From positions 216,310-280,309 of the forward strand of contig JAXDKS010000043.1 of assembly GCA_034666985.1 (NCBI GenBank): a stretch of DNA of 64,000 nt, written 5' to 3'. Within the stretch, counting starts at the first letter, position 1, and every line of letters starts with the position of its first letter. Below, in pieces: positions 1 to 6,800 of this stretch. The position numbers and the translations under genes are program-made. The stretch is from DATARR01 sp034666985 (GTDB taxonomy: Bacteria > Acidobacteriota > Thermoanaerobaculia > Multivoradales > UBA5704). A model generated the notes under the pieces. It made no database searches and was not told the DNA's origin. It saw only the letters and a list, made by a program, of their open reading frames with translations.

Positions 1-2
1 AG

Positions 3-665
3 GTGGCCGTGCTCCAGCCCGGAGCGCCGGAGGCTACGGGGCACGAGGGCAACCGGGCCCTGGTCGCCGCCGGCACCGGCCTTGGCATGGCCTTCATCCC
101 CCGCGTCGGCGACCGCTGGGTGCCCATCCCCTCCGAAGGTGGTCACGTGGATTTCGCCCCCCGCACCGAGGACGAGATCGGACTGCTGCGCCACCTGCGG
201 GGTCACTTCGGCCGGGTGAGCGTTGAGCGCGTGCTCTCCGGCCCCGGCCTGTTCAACATCTATCAGTATTTGCGGGACGTGCTGCGCCTGCCGGAGAGCC
301 CACAGGTGCGGGAGCGCCTGGCCGCGGGAGAAGATCCGTCGAAAGTGATCGGCGAGTCCGGCCTGTCGGGGCCCACCGCCGGCTGTGCGATGTGCTCGCG
401 CGCCCTGGAGATCTTCGTCGGCGTCTACGGCGCCGTGGCGGGCAACGTGGCCCTCCTGGGCACCGCCACCAACGGCCTCTGGATCGGCGGCGGGATCGCC
501 CCCAAGATCCTGCCCCGTCTCACCGACGGCCTCTTCGTCGAGACCTTCCGCGCCAAGGGCCGCTTCGTGCCCTACCTGGAGAAAGTGCCGGTGCGCGTGA
601 TCTTGAATGACCGCGCTGCGCTCCTGGGAGCGGCCCGGCATGCAGCGTCGTTGGTGGCGGGGTAG
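3..665 (+). CDS. glk: Glucokinase, 3' part (start lies outside the window)
   Basis: Cytoplasmic ATP-dependent glucokinase of the bacterial Glk family (glucose to glucose 6-phosphate). The visible 220 residues carry the family landmarks in order: GTGLGMAF glycine-rich loop, EGGHVDFAP (Glu and His contact the sugar in this family), the SGPGLFNIY segment and a C-terminal LWIGGGIAPKI nucleotide-binding stretch. E. coli Glk is about 320 aa, so roughly the first 100 residues, with the N-terminal phosphate-binding motif, are missing because the window begins inside the gene. The GTG at position 3 is only the window edge and not a real start. The gene ends in a TAG at 663-665 and is followed by a palindrome-rich gap. 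Confidence 0.9.
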   Translation: MAVLQPGAPEATGHEGNRALVAAGTGLGMAFIPRVGDRWVPIPSEGGHVDFAPRTEDEIGLLRHLRGHFGRVSVERVLSGPGLFNIYQYLRDVLRLPESPQVRERLAAGEDPSKVIGESGLSGPTAGCAMCSRALEIFVGVYGAVAGNVALLGTATNGLWIGGGIAPKILPRLTDGLFVETFRAKGRFVPYLEKVPVRVILNDRAALLGAARHAASLVAG

Positions 666-703
666 GCCGGTGTAGGGGCCACGGAATCTCGCGCACTCTT
701 CGG

Positions 704-975
704 TGGAGGCGGTAGAGACGCTCCCAGGTCCTAAACGATATCCTTTCGGAGGCCACGGGGACCGCGGGACGTCTCCGGAGGGGCAACGCCGCCTGGAATC
801 AGCAATACCTTACGGGGGCACGCTGCAACGGGTCCATACCGCATCCCTGCATCCCGATGACCTGCGGTCGCCCATCCCTGCGAGTGGCGGGGTTGGCCTG
901 CGAGAGACGTCCCGCGGTCCCCAGGGCCTGCAAAAGGTGTCGTTTACGACCTGGGACGTCTCTACCGCCTCCGCC
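704..975. repeat. Large imperfect inverted repeat (arms 704-776 and 902-975)
   Basis: The left arm GGAGGCGGTAGAGACG... is repeated as its reverse complement ending ...ACGTCTCTACCGCCTCC. The two arms of about 73 bp match over most of their length with few mismatches, around a core of about 125 bp that is itself weakly complementary. The outer motif GTAGAGACG is shared with the palindromic elements at 6552 and 38409. It could be a MITE-like element or fold as a long RNA hairpin downstream of glk. I see no convincing gene inside. Confidence 0.6.
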
Positions 976-997
976 GGACGGAATTCCTGGCTCGAAC

Positions 998-1148
998 CAA
1001 CAGGTACAGGCCTCTCCCCACTGGGGGCGGCCTCCGGTACCAACGGGTACAGGCCCGTACCTATTGGGGGCGGGCCCTGGTACCAACGGGTACAGGCCTG
1101 TACCCGTTGGGGCGAGGCCCGTACCCATTGGGGGGAGGCCTGTACCCA
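998..1148. repeat. Tandem palindromic GTAC repeats upstream of the LURP-one-like gene
   Basis: CCAACGGGTACAGGCC and its inverted form GGCCTGTACCCGTTGG recur through this stretch. GTAC tetramers start at 1004, 1037, 1047, 1057, 1080, 1090, 1100, 1121 and 1142, so spacing is about 10 or 21 bp, close to one or two helical turns. GTACAGGCC recurs every 43 bp (1004, 1047, 1090). The array ends about 50 bp before the start of the next gene. Confidence 0.65.
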
Positions 1149-1199
1149 GATTTCCGGCCAAGGATTTGCAAGGAGTCTTCGTGAGAGGAGGGATCGGCC

Positions 1200-1703
1200 A
1201 TGGCGCGCTACAAGATGCGACAGCATTTGCTCTCGCTGGGCGAGGACTTCACGATCGAGGACGAGCAGGGTCAGCCGGTCTACAAGGTGGATGGGAAGCT
1301 CCTGCGCATCCGCGAGACGTTCGTGATCGAGGACCGGCAGGGCAATGAGGTGGCGACGATCCGCGAGAAGAAGATCGCGCTGCGCGACAGCATGAAGATC
1401 CTGCGTGGGGGCGATACGATCGCGACGATCCGCAAGGCGTGGATCTCGCCGTTTCGCGACAAGTTCACGGTCGACGTGGAGGGCGGCGAGGACCTCGTGG
1501 CCCAGGGGAACATCCTCGACCATGAATACGAGATCCGGCGCGGGTCCGACACGGTGGCCCACATCTCCAAGCACTGGTTCTCCTTCCGGGACACCTACGG
1601 CATCGACGTCGCCTCCGGCGAGGACGACGGCCTCATCCTCGCGCTCGCGGTGGCGATCGACGAGATGGCCCACGATCCCGACGAAGGGCACGGCAAGGAT
1701 TGA
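1200..1703 (+). CDS. LURP-one-related (LOR, tubby-like fold) protein
   Basis: A 167-aa protein of the LURP-one-related/YxjI type (PF04525), a compact beta-barrel related to the Tubby C-terminal domain; its bacterial function is unknown. The sequence is a run of short beta-hairpin repeats of the form D-x-x-G-[xx]-V with paired F-x-I-[ED]-D motifs (DFTIEDEQGQPVYKV, TFVIEDRQGNEVATI), the family signature. The length is normal. The ATG at 1200 has a strong AGGAGGG ribosome site at 1186-1192. There is no signal peptide. It stands alone, downstream of the GTAC repeats, which could hold its control region (inference). Confidence 0.8.
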   Translation: MARYKMRQHLLSLGEDFTIEDEQGQPVYKVDGKLLRIRETFVIEDRQGNEVATIREKKIALRDSMKILRGGDTIATIRKAWISPFRDKFTVDVEGGEDLVAQGNILDHEYEIRRGSDTVAHISKHWFSFRDTYGIDVASGEDDGLILALAVAIDEMAHDPDEGHGKD

Positions 1704-1837
1704 CCCCGCGGATGAAAGAGCTCAGGACGATCGCGGGGACCGTGGCGCCTTGCCTGCGGTGAGCGGGCGCGAATCACGGAACAGCCTCTTGACCGTGCGC
1801 GGGATCTATGGAAATCTCCGCCTTAGGAGGAAGATCT

Positions 1838-2191
1838 ATGAGAAAACTAATTATCGCGTCCCTTGTAGTGGCTGGAGCTTGCCTCTGGAGTCCCCACCTC
1901 GCTGTCGCCGGATGTACGGCTTCGGTGAACTGCGGCAACGGGTGTTTCGCCAGCGTCCAGGAGTGCCCGCCCCCGTATCTGCCCTACTCTTTTTCTTGCT
2001 CAGCGCCATCCCAGAGCTTCCAGTGCACGGGGAACAACGTCTGCACCAGCACCTCGACCTACATCGAGTGCGATGGGGTGCGCCAGACCTGCACGCAGCA
2101 GTGCTACTCGAGCGCGACCACGGCAGACTGCGGCGGTACGCACCTCTCCTGCGCGAAATGTCAATCCCACCAGATCTCGTGTCCACTCTAG
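1838..2191 (+). CDS. Small secreted cysteine-rich protein
   Basis: A 117-aa hypothetical protein. An N-terminal signal peptide (MRKLIIASLVVAGACLW, with likely cleavage after AVA) is followed by a mature part with about 16 Cys residues, probably a disulphide-bonded exported protein. I do not recognise the family. An upstream ATG at 1808 is in frame, but the ATG at 1838 is preceded by AGGAGG at 1825-1830 and opens directly on the signal peptide, so 1838 is preferred. A similar style of short secreted Cys-rich protein occurs at 12677. Confidence 0.7.
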   Translation: MRKLIIASLVVAGACLWSPHLAVAGCTASVNCGNGCFASVQECPPPYLPYSFSCSAPSQSFQCTGNNVCTSTSTYIECDGVRQTCTQQCYSSATTADCGGTHLSCAKCQSHQISCPL

Positions 2192-2250
2192 ACTGACTGT
2201 CCCGCCACGCCGCCGGGGCGGCCACGGAGGCACCCCGGCGGCGATGCGAT

Positions 2251-2610
2251 TCAACGATGTTGCGGCGCCTTCACCTTCGCGCCGATCAGAACGTTGATCG
2301 CTTCGTGGGACTCGTCGGTCCAGTGATAATCGTTGAGGCTCAAAATCAGTGCATTGCGGACCCTGAGGATCTCGAGGGCGTCCGCTGTAAACCCAATCGC
2401 CACAGCCAGGACTCGCTCCGCCTCGGGCCCCACATCCTTGAGAGCGTGCTCGACAGTTGATGAGTGGACAACCCTCACCGTGCTGCGAAAAACGATGAGA
2501 GTGTAGACCTCCTCTGCCAGGAGCGAGCCCGGTACGAGCGACCGGAGTGGAGCCGGAAGGAGCTTGGCGACATGGTCGCGATCTACGGCGCGGTGTATCT
2601 GGTACTTCAT
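2251..2610 (-). CDS. Hypothetical protein, 119 aa
   Basis: Soluble hypothetical protein with no signal peptide or recognised domain. It has an amphipathic alpha/beta character and an acidic central part, with a SLNDYHWTDESHE motif near the C terminus. It lies 21 bp after the stop of the exported protein at 2632-3054 on the same strand, so the two are probably cotranscribed. The ribosome site is weak. Codon usage is like that of its neighbours. Function unknown. Confidence 0.5.
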   Translation of the reverse strand: MKYQIHRAVDRDHVAKLLPAPLRSLVPGSLLAEEVYTLIVFRSTVRVVHSSTVEHALKDVGPEAERVLAVAIGFTADALEILRVRNALILSLNDYHWTDESHEAINVLIGAKVKAPQHR

Positions 2611-2631
2611 CGGGGTCGGTGCTCAAATCTG

Positions 2632-3054
2632 TCACTTACATTGGATCTTGAAACCCTTGCCCGGCCGGCCGTCGGCGCTGCACGTCCGGACGCCCAGCGG
2701 CAGAGCCTTTCCGAAAGCGATTGTGCTTTTCCGGTAGCGGCAGACGACCCAGACGCTGCGCTTCATATCGCCTGAGAAGCTCCACACCACAGGCGCTTTG
2801 CCGAAGGCATCAGGATTGTCCGGAACGAGGTCGGCCATCTCGGTGGGCGAGCCGTCGAAGACGCTGACGCCGGCGACGGCGCCGAGCGACTTCGGCACCT
2901 CGTCTTTCTTCAACGACCGGATCTGAGAGGACTCCAGACGGAATCCCTGCCAGTCGTGGAAGGGCGGTGCCTTTGGGCAGGCCACCTCAACAGCCGAAAT
3001 CGGCCAGGGAGCGAGGACGATCATCATGAGACCAGCGCTCAATATCCTGTTCAT
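2632..3054 (-). CDS. Exported STY0301-like protein
   Basis: A 140-aa exported protein. A signal peptide (NRILSAGLMMIVLAPWPISA) is followed by a short domain with an early CP motif, a central W-x-F strand, a VVCRYRKS motif and a late Cys pair (RTCSADGRPG...IQC). This spacing resembles the STY0301 family of small periplasmic proteins of unknown function; the assignment rests on pattern memory. The ATG at 3054 has AGGAG five bases upstream and is preferred over the TTG one codon earlier. It is probably the first gene of a two-gene unit with 2251-2610. Confidence 0.6.
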   Translation of the reverse strand: MNRILSAGLMMIVLAPWPISAVEVACPKAPPFHDWQGFRLESSQIRSLKKDEVPKSLGAVAGVSVFDGSPTEMADLVPDNPDAFGKAPVVWSFSGDMKRSVWVVCRYRKSTIAFGKALPLGVRTCSADGRPGKGFKIQCK

Positions 3055-3127
3055 CAAATCTCCTGGGAAAACCTCGACACTCTCCGTGCCTGCCGCCTAC
3101 GGCATCTTCATTGGACATCTTCAGAGC

Positions 3128-3268
3128 TTACCGGAGGTCGCCGTCCAACTCGAAGATCTCCTCGACCGGCCGGCTGAACAGCCGGGCGATCTTGAGGGCG
3201 AGGGGGAGGCTGGGATCGTACTTCTCCCCCTCCAGGGCGTTGATCGTTTGCCGCGGACAAAATGTCAA
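3128..3268 (-). pseudogene. Truncated XRE-type HTH regulator
   Basis: The reading frame encodes RQTINALEGEKYDPSLPLAL followed by KIARLFSRPVEEIFE, which is the second half of a short Cro/C1-type helix-turn-helix regulator of the YgzD-like class (normally about 65-70 aa). The first 20-25 residues, including the first helices of the HTH, are missing. Upstream sequence reads GCATACTTGACATTTTG, as if the coding remainder had been joined to a promoter-like TTGACA. Only a TTG could start it. It is most likely a deletion relic; the small membrane protein encoded upstream on the same strand may be its former partner. Confidence 0.65.
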
Positions 3269-3320
3269 GTATGCTTTACGCGTCGCCGTAGCGGATGCGC
3301 CCGGCGCTCATCCCTCCGAA

Positions 3321-3569
3321 TCACTCGAACTCTTCCGCCACCTTCCGGGGCGGGCTCAACTGGCTTCGCCACAGAGTCTGACGCAGGAGCAGGTAGATCG
3401 GGAGGCTCACCAGCCAAAGCAAGAAGACGAGCACCGCCCATACACCGGGAGTGACCTTCGCGCCGTTCCTCTTCAACCGATTGGCGTCTTGCCCCACCCA
3501 CCAGGCTCCAAACACCGAGATGAAGAATCCGGCGACTTGGATGAGTTGTACGATCGAATGGTTCATCAT
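3321..3569 (-). CDS. Small membrane protein, two predicted TM segments
   Basis: An 82-aa hypothetical inner-membrane protein. Residues of about 8-25 (VQLIQVAGFFISVFGAWWVG) and about 43-62 (VWAVLVFLLWLVSLPIYLLL) are hydrophobic and separated by a short basic loop (DANRLKRNGAK). The Met at 3569 is followed by a second Met, with a GAAAGG-like site upstream. It lies upstream of the broken HTH gene on the same strand; small membrane proteins often accompany such regulators, but I cannot name a function. Confidence 0.55.
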   Translation of the reverse strand: MMNHSIVQLIQVAGFFISVFGAWWVGQDANRLKRNGAKVTPGVWAVLVFLLWLVSLPIYLLLRQTLWRSQLSPPRKVAEEFE

Positions 3570-3736
3570 GTGCCTTTCTCGCGTCCTGCGACCAGCGCCT
3601 CTGGCAGATTCTGGTGCGCCTCCAGATAGACGCTTCAGCCCCGCCCTGCACCGCGCAAGAGCTGTAAGGAGGTCAACCCCAACCGATCAACGTGCTGACC
3701 TCCAGGAATCCCTTGACCACCGAGGCCTTATAAGGG

Positions 3737-4456
3737 TTAGGAGTCAGGTCCACCGGCGAGCGCAATGGATTTTGCCGTAGTCGTAGCTACCTCTAGAGAC
3801 AGAGGATGAAACGACTCCTCCTGCCAATACTGTTCCGGGTCGTTGCGATCGCCGCAAATGATCTGGGTGCGGACCAGGACCGCCTCGATGCTCGCCGGGA
3901 GGCAGAAGTCGCAATACAGTGCTTCGCTTTCTCCGGGTTCTAGAAGGAATTCGCGGATGCCGAGTTTGTAGTTGCTGCGGGCCAGCTCCGGCCATTTCAG
4001 CTTCGCAGGACGAGTGAGCACCAGGGAGCCCACAGCGATTTGTGCAGCCTCAGGGGAAAGTATTTGTTGAAGAGGCTCGGTGACGGGGCGGACTTGAAAG
4101 ACAGCCGTGAACCCGCGAGGGGGGACAATGGCGACAGTACCGACATTTTCCACGTCGATGCGAACGCGTACTGTCTTGCAGCCGCAAACGTCAGTCAAGG
4201 TTGTGACCTGATGCTCGATATTCGCCCGTGTCTGGTTTTGCCGCTGGCGTATGAACAGACTGTAGGTCCACCATCCGGCGACGAGCAGAGCCGCGATTTG
4301 GGCAGTGTTGGAGAGCGCTTGGGCCGTTGTTGGCCAATCGCGAGTGCGAAAGAATTTCTGAAGAGTCGACGAGTCAGTGCCGAGGCCGACAGGAATCCCG
4401 ATGACGAACCCGACAACTCCTGTTAGGACTAGTTGTGTGAGTCTACTGAGGGTCAT
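3737..4456 (-). CDS. Membrane-anchored hypothetical protein next to the double-TIR gene
   Basis: A 239-aa protein. Two hydrophobic segments near the N terminus (about residues 8-26 and 50-68) are followed by a charged coiled stretch (IRQRQNQTRANIEHQ) and a beta-rich C-terminal domain of about 150 residues with several Cys (CGCKTV, YCDFCLP). The family is not recognised. It starts 55 bp after the stop of the double-TIR gene on the same strand, so the pair may form an operon, and membrane partners of TIR effectors would fit a defence role (inference only). Base composition is less GC-rich than in flanking genes, suggesting transfer. Confidence 0.6.
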   Translation of the reverse strand: MTLSRLTQLVLTGVVGFVIGIPVGLGTDSSTLQKFFRTRDWPTTAQALSNTAQIAALLVAGWWTYSLFIRQRQNQTRANIEHQVTTLTDVCGCKTVRVRIDVENVGTVAIVPPRGFTAVFQVRPVTEPLQQILSPEAAQIAVGSLVLTRPAKLKWPELARSNYKLGIREFLLEPGESEALYCDFCLPASIEAVLVRTQIICGDRNDPEQYWQEESFHPLSLEVATTTAKSIALAGGPDS

Positions 4457-4511
4457 TCTGGTGCCTAACCTCTAAGATCAAATGTATCTCCTCCTGGCAC
4501 TTCATTACAGC

Positions 4512-5498
4512 TCATACGGCAAACCCAGCCTCAGCGAGCCGGCCCCGCAATAGAGCCTTCCATCCGCCGGTCACGTCCACCGTGTCGAAGACCACACCTT
4601 CGAGATCGGAAGGTCGCTCAAAGTTGGGATACACCCGGTTCGGATCCTTGCCCAGCACAAACACACTTTCCCACCCCAGGAAACCGTAGAAGAACCCAAG
4701 CTCCAAAATCACGTTCTGCCTTGCTCGGAACTGCAGTGCTCGCTCACCTACCCCATCCGCTTCGAACTGCCGCCTGGAGGCTCCAAGGTCATCGGCAGAT
4801 AGCAGCACAATTGCGAAACGAGCCTCGCGTCCTAACTGGAGGAACTTTTGGAACAGCGATTGCGATGCTCCGCGAACCCGCGTGAGCACAACCGGCCGGA
4901 TTCCCATTTCCTTGATATAAGCCTCGACTTCATCGAGGAAGCTCGTGTCGTGCCCGTGGACCACGAACACCGAGTCTGGTGGCGATGTCGCCTCTGGGGG
5001 ACGAAGCTCCCGGCGGAGGTCGGCAGCGAACTCCTCAGCAGCCTCCCGTGCTCCTGGCTCGGGAGCAGTTGCAGGATGGAAAGCTGCTGGCGCCAAACCT
5101 TGGAATGCCTCCACGATCCGCTGAGCGGCTGTCTCCAACTCGGCCTCGCTTCTCTCGCCGGATAGGTCAAGCCACTGTCTTCGCTTCAGTACAGATGGTA
5201 TGTCCAGGGTATGTTCGAGAATTATTGGTATGACAAGCCGGTCGCCTGACCCGACCCCCGCCATGATTTCCTTCCGTACCCACTCGGACTGCATGCTTCG
5301 TGGAGACACGAAGACGAGCAACCCGGCAGCGTGGTCGAGAGCAACAGCCAGCGCATACTCCCAATCCTCGCCTGGTCTTAAGCTCGCGTCATAAAAAACG
5401 TTGACCCCGAGAGCTCTCACTCTCTCAATAAAGGGAACAACGCTCCCTCTATCCTTTAAGGAGTACGACGCGAACAAGTACACACCGGCTTCTGTCAT
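4512..5498 (-). CDS. Double-TIR protein: N-terminal TIR plus CAP12/Pycsar-type TIR-like domain
   Basis: A 328-aa cytoplasmic protein with two different TIR-fold domains. Residues about 5-130 form a TIR_2-like domain (YLFASYSLKD start, LRPGEDWEYAL, then SEWVRKEI, where Glu77 aligns with the catalytic Glu of SARM1-type TIR NADases). A linker of about 45 residues rich in Pro, Ala and Glu leads to residues about 177-320, a predicted nucleotide-binding TIR-like domain (PF10137 type) with VFVVHGHD, FAIVLLSADD and RARQNVILELGFF; Glu266 aligns with the catalytic Glu of STING-TIR and CAP12-TIR proteins. Both domains look intact. NAD+ cleavage in antiviral defence is the family expectation. No cyclase or SAVED/STING sensor gene is nearby, so the trigger is unknown. 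Confidence 0.85.
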   Translation of the reverse strand: MTEAGVYLFASYSLKDRGSVVPFIERVRALGVNVFYDASLRPGEDWEYALAVALDHAAGLLVFVSPRSMQSEWVRKEIMAGVGSGDRLVIPIILEHTLDIPSVLKRRQWLDLSGERSEAELETAAQRIVEAFQGLAPAAFHPATAPEPGAREAAEEFAADLRRELRPPEATSPPDSVFVVHGHDTSFLDEVEAYIKEMGIRPVVLTRVRGASQSLFQKFLQLGREARFAIVLLSADDLGASRRQFEADGVGERALQFRARQNVILELGFFYGFLGWESVFVLGKDPNRVYPNFERPSDLEGVVFDTVDVTGGWKALLRGRLAEAGFAV

Positions 5499-5669
5499 GG
5501 GTTAAGATCCGTCATGCGAACGTCTCTGCGGCAGAACCCCAGGTTCAACGTTTATCCCCCGCCATCCCTTGATCTGGAGTGCTCATCGTCTGCCCTCATT
5601 GCCTCCGACTTCTGGAGACTCTCTCCAAGCACCTTGTCTATTTATATAGATTGAAGCATGCGCCAGTAT

Positions 5670-5762
5670 CTATGTGACGACCGTACGCTCGGGGAGTGGT
5701 TCTCCCTCGACGACGATCTTCCCATCCACTACAGTGCCTGTAGCTAGCTGCATGGTGCTCAT
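5670..5762 (-). pseudogene. Truncated small antitoxin-like reading frame
   Basis: The short frame reads MSTMQLATGTVVDGKIVVEG then EPLPERTVVT and stops at a TAG. The start resembles the N terminus of small antitoxins that open with a VxGKIVxEGxxLPEGT beta-hairpin and are normally 60-80 aa. After the stop the same frame continues ILAHA and then loses similarity. An AAGGTG ribosome-site-like sequence precedes the ATG. I read this as a broken antitoxin; a genuine 30-aa peptide cannot be excluded. The rest of the gap between 5499 and 5906 shows nothing recognisable. Confidence 0.4.
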
Positions 5763-5906
5763 CTTACACCTTGCCCGCATCGCAGCGAACCCATGACGCC
5801 GAACGGCCTCGCTGGATGATCCCGCCCCGGAGAGTCCGGTTTCGGGATCTCCACCTCCTCGCGAGCCATGGGGCGGCTCACGAGGAGGTGGAGATCCACT
5901 GGTGCT

Positions 5907-6341
5907 TCAGGCGGGGCTGCCCATCACGCGCAGGGTCTTGATGAGATCGCCCTCGAAGAGGAAGTGATTGGTGTTGAAGGGCATGACGATGCGGGTGCCG
6001 TCGGGCTTGACGATGGTCATCCGCTGCTCGGTGATCGCGCGGTTGCCCTCGATCACGACCGCGAAGATCTCGGGCTCGATGTGCGGGAAGTCCTGGAAGA
6101 GCTGGGCGTAGAAGCCGCGGATGGCCTCCTTGCCGTAAAAGGGCTCCGGCGCGACCACGAAGGTGGCGAAGGCGTCGTCGGTGAACATCGCGACGACCTC
6201 CTCCAGCCGGTTGCTGTGCGCATACTCGAAGTACTTGGCGACCAGCTTGGCGTAGTGAGCCCGGCTGCCGTGGTCGCCGTGGTCGCCGTGCTCCTCCGTT
6301 TCATGGACGTCTTGAACGGTCTGAACGCTGTGCTGCGACAT
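5907..6341 (-). CDS. SnoaL-like/NTF2-fold protein
   Basis: A 144-aa protein of the nuclear transport factor 2/SnoaL-like superfamily. After a His/Glu-rich N-terminal tail (HETEEHGDHGDHGS) comes the typical cone-fold pattern: YFEYAHSNRLEEVVAMFTDD, then FYGKEAIRGFY, then strands ending in FNTNHFLFEGDLIKTLRVM. Such proteins are small-molecule isomerases, cyclases or binding proteins and the substrate cannot be told. The His-rich tail could bind metal. It has no signal peptide and appears to be transcribed alone. Confidence 0.75.
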   Translation of the reverse strand: MSQHSVQTVQDVHETEEHGDHGDHGSRAHYAKLVAKYFEYAHSNRLEEVVAMFTDDAFATFVVAPEPFYGKEAIRGFYAQLFQDFPHIEPEIFAVVIEGNRAITEQRMTIVKPDGTRIVMPFNTNHFLFEGDLIKTLRVMGSPA

Positions 6342-6551
6342 GATTCCTCCTCTGCTGCGGACTGATGGGAACCGGTTGTCTAGGAAGGTGCTTCATAACT
6401 ACTGCGACATCTGATGGCAACTTACATCCGCACCCAACCCCCCTGGGCGGTGCGGACCTCAATGGCCGGTAAATAGCGTAGCATCCGCCAGCTCGCCCTG
6501 CCAACTCCCTCGGCCTAATTCTACTTTGTCAGATTGCCCGACCGCCGGCTG

Positions 6552-6729
6552 CCACTGTAGAGACGCCCACGGGGAACCCCGTGGGGCGTCTCCTCGAAGT
6601 GTCGCCCTTCCGTTTCTGGAACGCTTTGGGGTGCGCTTTCGTCGGTGTTCAGACCTTCCAGGCGGCTGTCAGGACCTCGCCTCCGCGGAGACGCCCCGCG
6701 GGGTTCCCCGCAGGGCGTCTCTACAGTGG
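6552..6729. mobile_element. MITE-like palindromic element, copy 1
   Basis: A 178-bp element bounded by inverted ends CCACTGTAGAGACGCCC and GGGCGTCTCTACAGTGG. Each end also folds on itself (GACGCC...GGGGAACCCC...GGCGTC), so the two ends are near-identical hairpins of about 40 nt. No transposase is encoded. A second copy with the same ends but a different interior lies at 38409-38567. Non-autonomous MITE or REP-doublet (BIME-like) behaviour is inferred from the structure. Confidence 0.7.
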
Positions 6730-6800
6730 CTGACATGAGCAGCGAGACCTCAACCAGTCTCCTCTCAGAAACGTTCGCGGAGCGTGAATGATTCGCGCCC

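Noticed and set aside
810..1691. A 293-codon minus-strand frame across the GTAC repeats and the LURP-one gene
   Set aside because: It contains low-complexity repeats (GTGL-type) from palindromes and shadows a well-supported gene.
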